Source: Reyranella soli (GTDB lineage Bacteria; Pseudomonadota; Alphaproteobacteria; Reyranellales; Reyranellaceae). From it: 57,775 nucleotides of DNA. The stretch lies in assembly GCF_007992495.1 (NCBI RefSeq), contig NZ_BKAJ01000095.1:1-57775 (forward strand), in the 5' to 3' direction. Position numbers and translations under genes: made by a program. This document shows positions 23,658 through 33,381 of this stretch, piece after piece; within the stretch, counting starts at the first letter, position 1; every line of letters starts with the position of its first letter. The notes beneath the pieces were generated by a model. The model was not told the DNA's origin. It worked only from the letters and a program-made list of their open reading frames with translations, and ran no database searches.

Positions 23658-23726
23658 TGTCATCCCGAGCGTAGCGAGGGACCTTTCCTGCGGCCTTAAA
23701 GGCCCCTCGCTTTGCTCGGGGTGACA
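23658..23726. repeat. GTCATCCCGAGCG palindrome, copy A5
   Basis: Ends TGTCATCCCGAGCG and the mirror GCTCGGGGTGACA, with a short centre. It ends three bases before the monooxygenase start at 23730. The GGGGTGA of its right arm is the only plausible Shine-Dalgarno for that gene. Confidence 0.95.
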
Positions 23727-23729
23727 GTT

Positions 23730-25325
<1,596 letters not shown>

Positions 25326-25345
25326 CAACGACGACGGAGGAGGCC

Positions 25346-25870
25346 ATGGCAGACGGCATCACGGTCGCGAAATTCCGGGACGTGGCCGGCGGCCTGCAGA
25401 AGGGCCAGTTCTCCGTCGGCGAGCACGTGCAGATCAGGCACCTGTCGGACCTCGATCCGATCTACAAGGCGCTGCTCGACCGGCCGATCACCGTGACCAT
25501 GGGATTGGTCGCGCCCGACGGCACCATCGGGCTTACGCCGATGTGGTTCGACTACGAGGGCGACAAGGTGCTGGTGAACACGGCCTCGCATCGTCCCAAA
25601 TGCGGCTGGATCCGCAAGAACGGCAAGCTCACCATCCTGGTCGTCAATCCCGACAATGCCTATCACTGGGTCCAGCTGAAATGCTCGGTGGAGCGCGAGG
25701 AACACGAGGCCGCACCGGGCGGCGAGCGCGTCACCAAGCAGCTCGACAAGATCTGGACCAAGTACACCGGCAATCCGCCGCCCTACGGCCTGCGCGATCC
25801 CGCCATCGACGAAAAGCGTGTGCTGTTCATCTGCAACGTCGATCGCATTGCGACCTTCGGAAAGCCGTGA
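25346..25870 (+). CDS. Pyridoxamine 5'-phosphate oxidase-family (PPOX class) protein
   Basis: Split-barrel flavin-binding protein of 174 aa. The motif GTIGLTPMWFDYEGDKVLVNT with HRPKCGWIRKNGKLTILV (quoted in parts) matches the PPOX class, which binds FMN or F420. It may be a flavin reductase or F420-dependent oxidoreductase that serves the monooxygenases upstream. The ATG at 25346 follows GGAGGAGG. It lies 20 bp after the Baeyer-Villiger gene. A longer frame upstream is a shadow of that gene. Confidence 0.88.
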   Translation: MADGITVAKFRDVAGGLQKGQFSVGEHVQIRHLSDLDPIYKALLDRPITVTMGLVAPDGTIGLTPMWFDYEGDKVLVNTASHRPKCGWIRKNGKLTILVVNPDNAYHWVQLKCSVEREEHEAAPGGERVTKQLDKIWTKYTGNPPPYGLRDPAIDEKRVLFICNVDRIATFGKP

Positions 25871-25876
25871 GCGGCT

Positions 25877-26347
25877 TCAAGCTGCTTCACCCCGGGCGAG
25901 CGCAGCCGCCTGATGGAGGCTGACGCCGCCGGCAAGCGGATCGGCATGGCGATGGGCAAGGTGCCATTCGGCGCCCTCGCGGCGATAGACAAGCGTGACG
26001 CGCAGCGGCCAGCTCTGCGCCGGCAGGCCGCCGACCTCGACCGTCTGGCGTTCGATCAGGGCGAGGACCACCATGTCGGCAGAACCGTAGGCCTGCACGA
26101 CGTCCTGCTCGAACACGCCGTTCTTGAAGAAGCGCCCCATCGCCTCCCAACGCTCGCCGGTCATGTCCGAACCGCGCGTGGGCGTCCCGCCGAAGGGCGA
26201 CATCAGCATGAAGTCGTCCGCATGCTTGATCAGGGCGCGGTAGCGGCCGACGTCGCCGCGCATCAGCGCCGTATTGGCTTCTGCCGATCGCCGTATCAGC
26301 TCGGCCACCGTCTGGTCGATGGCCATGTCGCGTTGCGAGTCAGGCAT
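25877..26347 (-). CDS. SnoaL/NTF2-like protein (DUF4440 type)
   Basis: Small soluble protein of 156 aa of the cone-shaped NTF2-like fold. The N-terminal helix with ANTALMRGDVGRYRALI, a central MLMSPFGGTPTRG block and the late strand WPLRVTLVYRREGAEWHLAHRHADP are typical. Family members are ketosteroid-isomerase-like enzymes or ligand-binding proteins. It is convergent with the PPOX gene, 6 bp apart. An alternative start lies at 26326. It is followed upstream on the same strand by the ABM-domain gene, 22 bp away, so the two may be co-transcribed from the LysR-controlled promoter region. Confidence 0.8.
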   Translation of the reverse strand: MPDSQRDMAIDQTVAELIRRSAEANTALMRGDVGRYRALIKHADDFMLMSPFGGTPTRGSDMTGERWEAMGRFFKNGVFEQDVVQAYGSADMVVLALIERQTVEVGGLPAQSWPLRVTLVYRREGAEWHLAHRHADPLAGGVSLHQAAALARGEAA

Positions 26348-26369
26348 CGGATCATCTCCTCCAGCGATC

Positions 26370-26639
26370 TCAAGGACTGACGAGGCTGTGCAGCGGCTGG
26401 AAGGACAGTTTCGGTCGTATGCCCTCCGGCAGGTTCGGAGCGATATGGGCGGCGAAGAACCGTGTCGCGTCTTCCTGGCTTTGCCACACCTCGACGATCC
26501 GCCATCCGGCCTCGGCTGGATGGGCCATGTGCATGACGAAGCCAGGCGCCTGTCTCAGCGCCCCGCCGAGAAGAGCGAGCATGCTGTCGTAGCCCTGCGG
26601 CGACTGGCCGCCGACCTCGGAAATCATCATCACCGGCAT
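26370..26639 (-). CDS. Small ABM-like (dimeric alpha-beta barrel) protein
   Basis: Protein of 89 aa with the pattern of antibiotic-biosynthesis-monooxygenase-type barrels: an opening beta strand (MPVMMISEVGG), a helix, VMHMAHPAEAGWRIVEVWQSQEDATRFF, then a last strand. The WRIVEVWxSxEDAxRFF block is diagnostic. Members oxygenate quinones or bind small ligands. The start at 26639 is set by AGGAG just upstream; longer frames are shadows. It is divergent from the LysR gene, with 81 bp between starts that contain strong palindromes. Confidence 0.75.
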   Translation of the reverse strand: MPVMMISEVGGQSPQGYDSMLALLGGALRQAPGFVMHMAHPAEAGWRIVEVWQSQEDATRFFAAHIAPNLPEGIRPKLSFQPLHSLVSP

Positions 26640-26689
26640 TGGCCTCTCCTGCTGGAGCCGTTGGTCGGCAGCGGGATCGCATGTGGCGC

Positions 26690-26727
26690 TTGCTGAAGCC
26701 AGTGATATGATTTCAGCAACATGCTGA
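26690..26727. promoter_or_regulatory. Candidate LysR operator with overlapping palindromes
   Basis: TTGCTGAA at 26690-26697 and TTCAGCAA at 26712-26719 form a perfect 8-bp inverted repeat with a 14-base spacer. A second palindrome, TCAGCA-ACA-TGCTGA at 26713-26727, shares the right arm and covers the LysR start codon. This arrangement of three CTGAA/TTCAG half-sites fits an autoregulated LysR site controlling both divergent genes. Confidence 0.65.
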
Positions 26728-27716
26728 ATGAGATTGATCTCGCGCGCGCCGACCTGAACCTCCTCGTCCTGTTCGAGGTCGTGCTGCGCGAGCGTCATGT
26801 CGGCCGGGCGGCCGATCGGCTCAATCTGACGCCATCGGCCGTCAGCCATGGCCTGGGCCGCCTGCGCCGCCTCCTCAACGATCCGCTGTTCCTGCGAACG
26901 CCCAAGGGCGTCGTCCCGACGGCCCGCGCCACCGAGCTTGCCGCACCCATCGCCGACGTCCTGGCGCGCGCCAGCGCCGTCATTACCACCGGCAGGCCAT
27001 TCGACCCGTCCACCGCGACCCGCCGGTTCGCAATCGGCGCTCCGGACGGCATCTCGGCCGTGGTCCTGCGCCCGCTGCTCGCCCGGCTGCGCACGATGGC
27101 GCCCGGAATCGATGTCGGGGTGCGTCAGATCCTGCCCTCGCCGGCCCGCGTCTGGCGGGCGGCCGTCGCCGACCTCGAGGCGGGCGACATGGACATTGCC
27201 ATCATCCCATCGGACGACATTCCGCCGCGTTTCGAGAAGCGCCGTCTCTATGAGGAAGACTTCGTGATTGCGATGCGCACCGGCCATCGCTTCGCGCGCG
27301 ATCCGACCCTGGAGCGGTATTGCGAGATGCAGCATCTGGTCGTCTCGTATACCGGCGATCCTCATGGCTTCGTCGATGAGGCCCTGGCGAAGCGCGGCAG
27401 GACGCGGCGGATCGCGCTCACCGTTCCGAACTTCATGCTGGCGCTTGCGATCGTCGCCGAGACCGACCTTGTCACGGCCCTGCCGCGGCGCTTCGCGGCC
27501 ATGCATGCGGCGCGCTTCGGCATCCTGGGCCTCGACGCCCCGCTGGCGCTCCCCGGCTTCCGGGTCAACGCCGTCGCGCCCAAGGTCGCGATGATGGACG
27601 CGGGCCTCGCCTGGCTGTTCGGCCTGCTTGCCGACTCCGCGCCAGCAGAGCCGACGCGCCGCAAGCGCCCGACGCAGCGACGCGCTACTCGATCAAGCCG
27701 TCCTCGCGCGCCTTGA
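26721..27716 (+). CDS. LysR family transcriptional regulator, copy 1
   Basis: DNA-binding regulator of 331 aa. The N-terminal winged helix-turn-helix covers about 10-70 (RHVGRAADRLNLTPSAVSHGLGRLRRLL, in part), followed by the periplasmic-binding-like effector domain with RRFAIGAPDG. The NodD/NahR-like order of the N-terminus (ARADLNLLVLFEVVLRERHVGRAA) is notable. The tail from about 308 is rich in Arg, Pro and Thr, unusual for the family. It probably controls the divergent ABM/NTF2 pair through the palindromes over its start. Its last 32 bp overlap the convergent FMO-like gene. Confidence 0.93.
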   Translation: MLNEIDLARADLNLLVLFEVVLRERHVGRAADRLNLTPSAVSHGLGRLRRLLNDPLFLRTPKGVVPTARATELAAPIADVLARASAVITTGRPFDPSTATRRFAIGAPDGISAVVLRPLLARLRTMAPGIDVGVRQILPSPARVWRAAVADLEAGDMDIAIIPSDDIPPRFEKRRLYEEDFVIAMRTGHRFARDPTLERYCEMQHLVVSYTGDPHGFVDEALAKRGRTRRIALTVPNFMLALAIVAETDLVTALPRRFAAMHAARFGILGLDAPLALPGFRVNAVAPKVAMMDAGLAWLFGLLADSAPAEPTRRKRPTQRRATRSSRPRAP

Positions 27717-29442
27717 TCTGCAGCGCGAGGTACCGTGAGTAGATTCGGCACTGCGCCAGGCTGCCGGCGGTGAACCACAGGCCGTCCTGTTTCGTCGGTC
27801 CCCACATGTTGCGCAACTCGCCGCCATCGTCGAAGCCCCACACGGGTCCGATGCGCTCGGCGACGTCGTTACCGAGTGTGACGCGCACGAACTCCTGCTG
27901 GCTTTCGTAGCCGGTGGCGACGACCACCACGTCCAACGGCTTCTTCGTGCCGTCCTTCAGGACGACGCCGTCGGCCTCGAAACGGTCGATCGTGTCGTAC
28001 TGCAGCAGCCTGACGCGGCCGTCGACGATCATGTCGGAGCAGCCGACGTTGAAGTAGTAACCGCCGCCACGCCGCAGATACATCATCTGGAAGCCGGTAT
28101 CGTCCTCGCCAAAGGTCAGCTTGAAGCCGCGTTTCTCCAGCCCCTTCAGCAGTTCGCGGTCGACCTCGCGCATCTCGGCGGTCGAGAGCTGGTAGGCGCG
28201 GCGCAGCACCGGATAGGGCATCGAGCAGGCGAGCAGGTCGCAATCCTCGAACGGCAAGCCTTCGCTATAGGTCGAATAGACCTTCTGCGCCTCGCGGATG
28301 CTGACGATGTAGGTCGGGCTGCGCTGGACGATGATGGTGTTAACGCCACTGGCGCACAGGTCCTGCGCCACATCGTGGCCGCTGTTGCCGGTGCCGATGA
28401 CCATCGCGTTGCCGCCCTTCCAGGCAGCGCCGGTCGTGTATTGACCGGAATGCATGACCTCGCCCTTGAAAGAGTCGAGGCCGGGCACCTTCGGCCAGAT
28501 CGGGATGCCGCTCACGCCGGTGGCGACGATGATGTGACGCGGCTTCATGGTGCGCTCGCTGCCGTCGCTTCGCTTAAGAGTCACCGTCCAGCACTTCGCC
28601 TTGTCGTCCCAGCTGCCGCCTAAAAGCTCGGTGCCGGTCCAGAAGTTCAGCTCCAGGCTCTCGACATAGGTCTCGAACCAGTTGGCGAGCTTGTCCTTGG
28701 GAATGAACACCGGCCAGGTCGGCGGAAATTTCATCAGCGGCAGGTGATTGACGTGCACCTCGTTGTGCAGCGTGAGCGAGTGATAGCGCAGCCGCCAATT
28801 GTCGCCGATGCGAGGATTGCGATCGATGATCAGCGTGTCGACGCCGAGATGGTTGAGCCGCGCCGCCGCCGACAGGCCGGCCTGGCCGCCGCCCACGATC
28901 AGGACCGTGGGATCGTGGTCGGTATAGGCGAGCGCCTTACGCCGCTGGTCGAGCCAGTTCTCGCCGCCGAAGTCGCGTGAATACTTCTCGGCATCGCTCA
29001 CCGCCTTGGGCCGGCCGTCGGGATAGCCGTTCAGCTCCTCGAGCGTGGTGAGCAGCGTCCAAATGCGCCAGTCGTCCTCCTCCTCGACCAGCCGCACGAC
29101 ACCGTTGGCGCGGCCGGCTGCCGTCTCGAACTCGAAGATCGCCTCGATGCAGTCGACGCCGGCGCGCTTGACGCGGCGCGCCTGCGAGCGCCCCTCGGGA
29201 ATGTGGAAGCCACGCGGCCTGGTCCGCGCAAGCGTCGGCGCCAGGGCGGCCTCGATCGCCGCTACGCCGGTCTCGGTCCCGATCCGCCACGTGAAAGCCA
29301 GCACATCGCGCCAGTGGCCCTCGCGCGCGAAGTGGCAGGCGGCGCCGGCGGCATCGGCCGACTGCAAGGCATCACCGAAGGACTTCAGCCAGCAAGCCGC
29401 TATGTCCTGAACGTCGTGACGGGGCCTCGAAATCACGTTCAT
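27685..29442 (-). CDS. Flavin-containing monooxygenase with N-terminal NTF2-like domain
   Basis: Fusion protein of 585 aa. Residues about 10-140 form an NTF2/SnoaL-like domain (AACWLKSFGDALQSADAAG, RLVEEEDDWRIWTLLTTLEEL). The monooxygenase follows, with FAD motif GGGQAG at 184-189, the FMO signature FKGEVMHSGQY in the middle and GTGNSG for NADPH. Such proteins oxygenate nucleophilic heteroatoms or carbonyls; a YUCCA-like or Baeyer-Villiger role is possible. The fused domain may provide substrate binding or isomerisation. Divergent from the SDR gene at 29496, 53 bp away; convergent with, and overlapping, the LysR gene by 32 bp. Confidence 0.92.
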   Translation of the reverse strand: MNVISRPRHDVQDIAACWLKSFGDALQSADAAGAACHFAREGHWRDVLAFTWRIGTETGVAAIEAALAPTLARTRPRGFHIPEGRSQARRVKRAGVDCIEAIFEFETAAGRANGVVRLVEEEDDWRIWTLLTTLEELNGYPDGRPKAVSDAEKYSRDFGGENWLDQRRKALAYTDHDPTVLIVGGGQAGLSAAARLNHLGVDTLIIDRNPRIGDNWRLRYHSLTLHNEVHVNHLPLMKFPPTWPVFIPKDKLANWFETYVESLELNFWTGTELLGGSWDDKAKCWTVTLKRSDGSERTMKPRHIIVATGVSGIPIWPKVPGLDSFKGEVMHSGQYTTGAAWKGGNAMVIGTGNSGHDVAQDLCASGVNTIIVQRSPTYIVSIREAQKVYSTYSEGLPFEDCDLLACSMPYPVLRRAYQLSTAEMREVDRELLKGLEKRGFKLTFGEDDTGFQMMYLRRGGGYYFNVGCSDMIVDGRVRLLQYDTIDRFEADGVVLKDGTKKPLDVVVVATGYESQQEFVRVTLGNDVAERIGPVWGFDDGGELRNMWGPTKQDGLWFTAGSLAQCRIYSRYLALQIKAREDGLIE

Positions 29443-29495
29443 ATGTCACACCCTTGCAGACGGGCCAGAATAACAGAGGAAACGAGGAGACGAAC

Positions 29496-30296
29496 ATGGA
29501 GCCGGGCAAAAGACTTTTGGGCAAGGTCGCCGTCGTCACAGGCGGCGCCTCGGGCATCGGTGCCGCGACGGCGCGGTTGTTCGCTCAGCACGGCGCGTCC
29601 GTCCTGCTGACCGACAGCAACACATCGCTGGGCAAGTCGATCGAGACGGAAATCGCGTCGGCAGGCGGAACCGCACGCTTTGCCGAGCAGGATGTGCGGA
29701 ACGAAGGGCGCTGGAGCGCCATCGTCGACCAGGCCGAGAAGGCCTGGGGCCGCGTCGACATCCTGTGCAACATCGCCGGCATTTCGGGCCGCGATCCCAA
29801 GCAGAACATCCAGACCGGCCACACGGCAGGACCGCGGCTCGCCGACCAGACGCTCGAGCACTGGAACCTGGTGATGGAGATCAACGCGACCGGCGTGTTC
29901 CTCGGCACCAAGGCCGCGGTGCCGGCCATGCAGCGCTCGGGCGGCGGCTCGATCATCAACATCTCGTCGATCTGCGGCATCGTCGGCAGCCACGCCAACG
30001 CCGCCTATCACGCCTCCAAAGGGGCGGTGCGCATCTTCTCCAAGGCGGCGGCAATCCAGTACGCGCCCGACAGAATCCGCGTGAACTCGGTCCATCCGGG
30101 CTTCGTCGACACGCCGATGACCGCGCCCGGCCATTCCAATCCCGAGGTGGCGCGCAAGCGCATGGAGGCGACGCCGCTCGGCCGCTTCGGCACGCCCTAC
30201 GACATTGCCGCCGGCTGCCTCTACCTCGCGTCGGACGAGGCGTCGTGGGTCACGGGAACCGAGCTGGTGATCGATGGCGGGATGACGGCGAACTGA
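29496..30296 (+). CDS. SDR family oxidoreductase, copy 2
   Basis: Short-chain dehydrogenase of 266 aa. The TGGASGIG cofactor motif lies near residue 15, NIAG near 92-95, and AAYHASKGA holds the Tyr-x3-Lys pair. A short insertion after SGRDPKQNIQ distinguishes it from the other SDRs here. ATG at 29496 is preferred over an upstream in-frame ATG (29454) because GAGGAGA lies 6-12 bases before it and the conserved LLGKVAVVTGG starts close behind. It is divergent from the FMO fusion gene and may act on its alcohol or ketone substrate. Confidence 0.92.
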   Translation: MEPGKRLLGKVAVVTGGASGIGAATARLFAQHGASVLLTDSNTSLGKSIETEIASAGGTARFAEQDVRNEGRWSAIVDQAEKAWGRVDILCNIAGISGRDPKQNIQTGHTAGPRLADQTLEHWNLVMEINATGVFLGTKAAVPAMQRSGGGSIINISSICGIVGSHANAAYHASKGAVRIFSKAAAIQYAPDRIRVNSVHPGFVDTPMTAPGHSNPEVARKRMEATPLGRFGTPYDIAAGCLYLASDEASWVTGTELVIDGGMTAN

Positions 30297-30301
30297 TCGT
30301 G

Positions 30302-30538
30302 GCTGGGGGCGCGCCACTCCAGTGGCGCGTCATGGTGCTAGCAGACCCAACACCACCTCACCCTGAGGAGCACCGCGCAGCGGTGCGTCTCGAAGGGTGG
30401 GCCCAGTCCCGATGTTATCCACCCTTCGAGACGCGCACGGAGTTTACCCCGAGGTATTCGAGGAGGGCGCTCCTCAGGGTGAGGTGGTTGGGTTGCGATC
30501 GCCGCCATGACGCGCCACTGGAGTGGCGCGTCCCCAGC
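30302..30538. repeat. Nested palindrome C2 with family-B element inside
   Basis: Outer arms 30302-30335 and 30505-30538 match at 33 of 34 positions as reverse complements. Each arm is itself a hairpin (GCGCCACT/AGTGGCGC around TCC) ending in TCATGG. Inside lies a second palindrome, 30350-30371 against 30469-30490 (CACCTCACCCTGAGGAGC type), with a third pair at 30386-30402 and 30419-30434 (CTCGAAGGGTGG type). It fills most of the gap between the SDR and the peptide-type SBP gene. The remaining 30539-30689 holds no recognisable feature. Confidence 0.92.
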
Positions 30539-30689
30539 AAAGCCCCACCCGTTCATTGACGCCATCACTCTGCGAACTCTTTCGGCAGCGGAGGATGCCG
30601 GAGCCGTATAGGCTCCGACAATCGACGCGGCCCGCCACGCGTCAGAAGTTCCATTCAGGAATGCGGGCCGTGACGCGAGGAGGAAACCC

Positions 30690-32285
30690 ATGATGATACG
30701 CGTTGCGTTGTCGTGTGTGCGGTTTGTGGTGCTTGCGTTCCTGCTCATCGCACCTTTTGCCAGTGCCTCGGCCCAGAAGCAGGGCGGCATCCTGCGCATC
30801 ACCCATCGAGACAGCCCCGCCAGCATGTCGATCCACGAGGAAGGCACGATCTCCGTCGTGCTGCCGATGATGGGCGTCTTCAACAACCTGGTCATGTTCG
30901 ACCCGGCAAAGAAACAGAACAGCCTCGACGACATCGTGCCCGACCTTGCCGAGAAATGGGCATGGAGCGAGGACGGCAAGACGCTGACCTTCACCCTGCG
31001 CAAAGGCGTCAAGTGGCACGACGGCAAGCCGTTCACGGCCGCCGACGTGAAGTGCACCTTCGATCTCCTGCAGGGCAACGCGCCGGAGAACTTCAAGGTC
31101 AACTTCCGCAAGGGCTGGTACGCCAACGTCGAGAGCGTGACCGTCAACGGCGAAAGCGAGACCGTCCTCAAGCTGAAGGCGCCGCAGCCCGCGCTGCTCG
31201 GCCTGCTCGCCTCGGGCTTCTCGCCGATGTATCCGTGCCATGTCTCGCCGCGCGAGATGCGCCAGGTGCCGGTCGGCACCGGCCCGTTCAAGTTCGTCGA
31301 GTACAAGCCCAACCAGACCATCAAGCTCGCGCGCAATCCGAACTACTGGAAGCCGGGCAAGCCCTATCTCGACGGCGTCGAGTACACCATCATCCCCAAC
31401 CGCTCGACGGCGATCCTCGCCTTCCAGTCGAACAAGTTCGACATGATCTTCCCGTTCGAGGTCACCGTGCCGCTGGTCGGCGACATCAAGGCCAACCGGC
31501 CGGACGCGATCTGCGAGACCGCGCCGATGAACGTCGCCGCCAACATCCTGATGAACCCCAACCCGCCGTTCGACGACATCGAGGTGCGTCGCGCCGTCGC
31601 CATGGCGCTCGACCGCAAGGCGTTCCGGGACATCATGACCTCGGGCACCGGCGATCCCGGCGGCGCCATGCAACCCCTGCCGGAGGGGCGCTGGGGGCTG
31701 CCGCCGGAGATCCTGAGCGAACTACCGGGCTACGCACCCGACGTCGCCAAGAGCCGCGAGAAGGCGCGCGCGGTCATGGCGGCCAAGGGCTACGGGCCCA
31801 ACAAGCCGCTGAAGATCAAGGTCTCGACCCGCAACCTGCCGACCTACCGCGACGCGTCGGTGCTCCTGATCAGCCAGCTCAAGGAGATCTACATCGACGG
31901 CGAGCTGCAGCTGGTGGACACGGCGCAGTGGGTGCCCAAGCTGATCCGCCGCGACTACGTGATCGGCGTCAGCCAGGTCGGCAACGGCGTCGACGATCCC
32001 GACCAGAACTATTTCGAGAACTATGTCTGCGGCTCGCGCACCTACATGGACTACTGCAACAAGGACCTCGACGCGATGGTCGCCGCACAGTCGGCCGAGC
32101 GCGACCCCGAGAAGCGCAAGAAGATCGCCTGGGAGATCGACAAGAAGCTGACCAACGAGGCGGTGCGGCCGATGCTCTACTACATGTACGGCGCCACCTG
32201 CTGGCAGCCCGGCCTCAAGGGCGTCAACGTGCAGGTCAACAGCATCTACAACAACTGGCGCCTCGACGACGTCTGGCTGGAGTAG
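30690..32285 (+). CDS. ABC transporter substrate-binding protein, peptide (SBP_bac_5/DppA) family
   Basis: Periplasmic solute receptor of 531 aa with a signal peptide of about 28 residues (hydrophobic core then ASAQ). SBP_bac_5 hallmarks are present: DLAEKWAWSEDGKTLTFTLRKGVKWHDGKPFTAADV in the N-terminal half (quoted for recognition in pieces: ADVKCTFDLL) and RRAVAMALDRKAF near 300. Family members bind di- or oligopeptides, nickel or opine-like ligands. GAGGAGG precedes the ATG. No permease or ATPase gene follows; the next gene is on the other strand, so this receptor is an orphan or works with a distant transporter. Confidence 0.93.
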   Translation: MMIRVALSCVRFVVLAFLLIAPFASASAQKQGGILRITHRDSPASMSIHEEGTISVVLPMMGVFNNLVMFDPAKKQNSLDDIVPDLAEKWAWSEDGKTLTFTLRKGVKWHDGKPFTAADVKCTFDLLQGNAPENFKVNFRKGWYANVESVTVNGESETVLKLKAPQPALLGLLASGFSPMYPCHVSPREMRQVPVGTGPFKFVEYKPNQTIKLARNPNYWKPGKPYLDGVEYTIIPNRSTAILAFQSNKFDMIFPFEVTVPLVGDIKANRPDAICETAPMNVAANILMNPNPPFDDIEVRRAVAMALDRKAFRDIMTSGTGDPGGAMQPLPEGRWGLPPEILSELPGYAPDVAKSREKARAVMAAKGYGPNKPLKIKVSTRNLPTYRDASVLLISQLKEIYIDGELQLVDTAQWVPKLIRRDYVIGVSQVGNGVDDPDQNYFENYVCGSRTYMDYCNKDLDAMVAAQSAERDPEKRKKIAWEIDKKLTNEAVRPMLYYMYGATCWQPGLKGVNVQVNSIYNNWRLDDVWLE

Positions 32286-32291
32286 CTCTTG

Positions 32292-32465
32292 GGAGCGCGG
32301 GCCTCTGGCCCGCTCATGGTCTTCGTCTTCCGGACCGCGCATCCTGCGCGCCTCATGATCATGAGCGCGCTGGAAGCGCGCGGTCCGGAAGAACATGAGC
32401 GGACCGGACCTGCCTGCACGAAGCCGAAGCGGCTTCGCTTCGGCGAAGGCAGGGGTCCGCGCTCC
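32292..32465. repeat. Three-level nested palindrome C3
   Basis: Outer left half 32292-32318 (GCGGGCCTCTGGCCCGCTCATG) is mirrored by an outer right half that begins CATGAGCGGACC at 32394 and ends GGTCCGCGCTCC at 32465. The right half is itself split by a separate hairpin, about 32409-32453 (CCTGCC/GGCAGG with GCCGAAGC/GCTTCGGC). The centre holds an inner doublet, 32327-32391, with CTTCCGGACCGCGC ends and TCATGATCATGA in the middle. It fills the gap between two convergent genes. Confidence 0.85.
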
Positions 32466-32473
32466 GGCAAGAG

Positions 32474-33274
<801 letters not shown>

Positions 33275-33330
33275 CGAACGCTCCTCCTTTTGTCGGCATC
33301 GTAGGGCATGTCCGACCGCCACAGAACCGC

Positions 33331-33375
33331 CTCACCCTGAGGAGCATCGCGTAGCGATGCGTCTCGAAGGGCGAG
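33331..33375. repeat. Single family-B palindrome (CTCACCCTGAGGAGC type)
   Basis: CTCACCCTGAGGAGC followed by GCATCGC-GTA-GCGATGC (33344-33360, a perfect hairpin) and GTCTCGAAGGGCGAG. It matches the halves of the inner element at 30350-30490. It lies between the PEP carboxylase stop and the SDR start and may serve as a 3'-end hairpin. Confidence 0.85.
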
Positions 33376-33381
33376 GTCTTG

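Noticed and set aside
30338..31336. Minus-strand open frame starting in the nested palindrome
   Set aside because: It is antisense to the peptide-type SBP gene, which has a signal peptide and conserved blocks.
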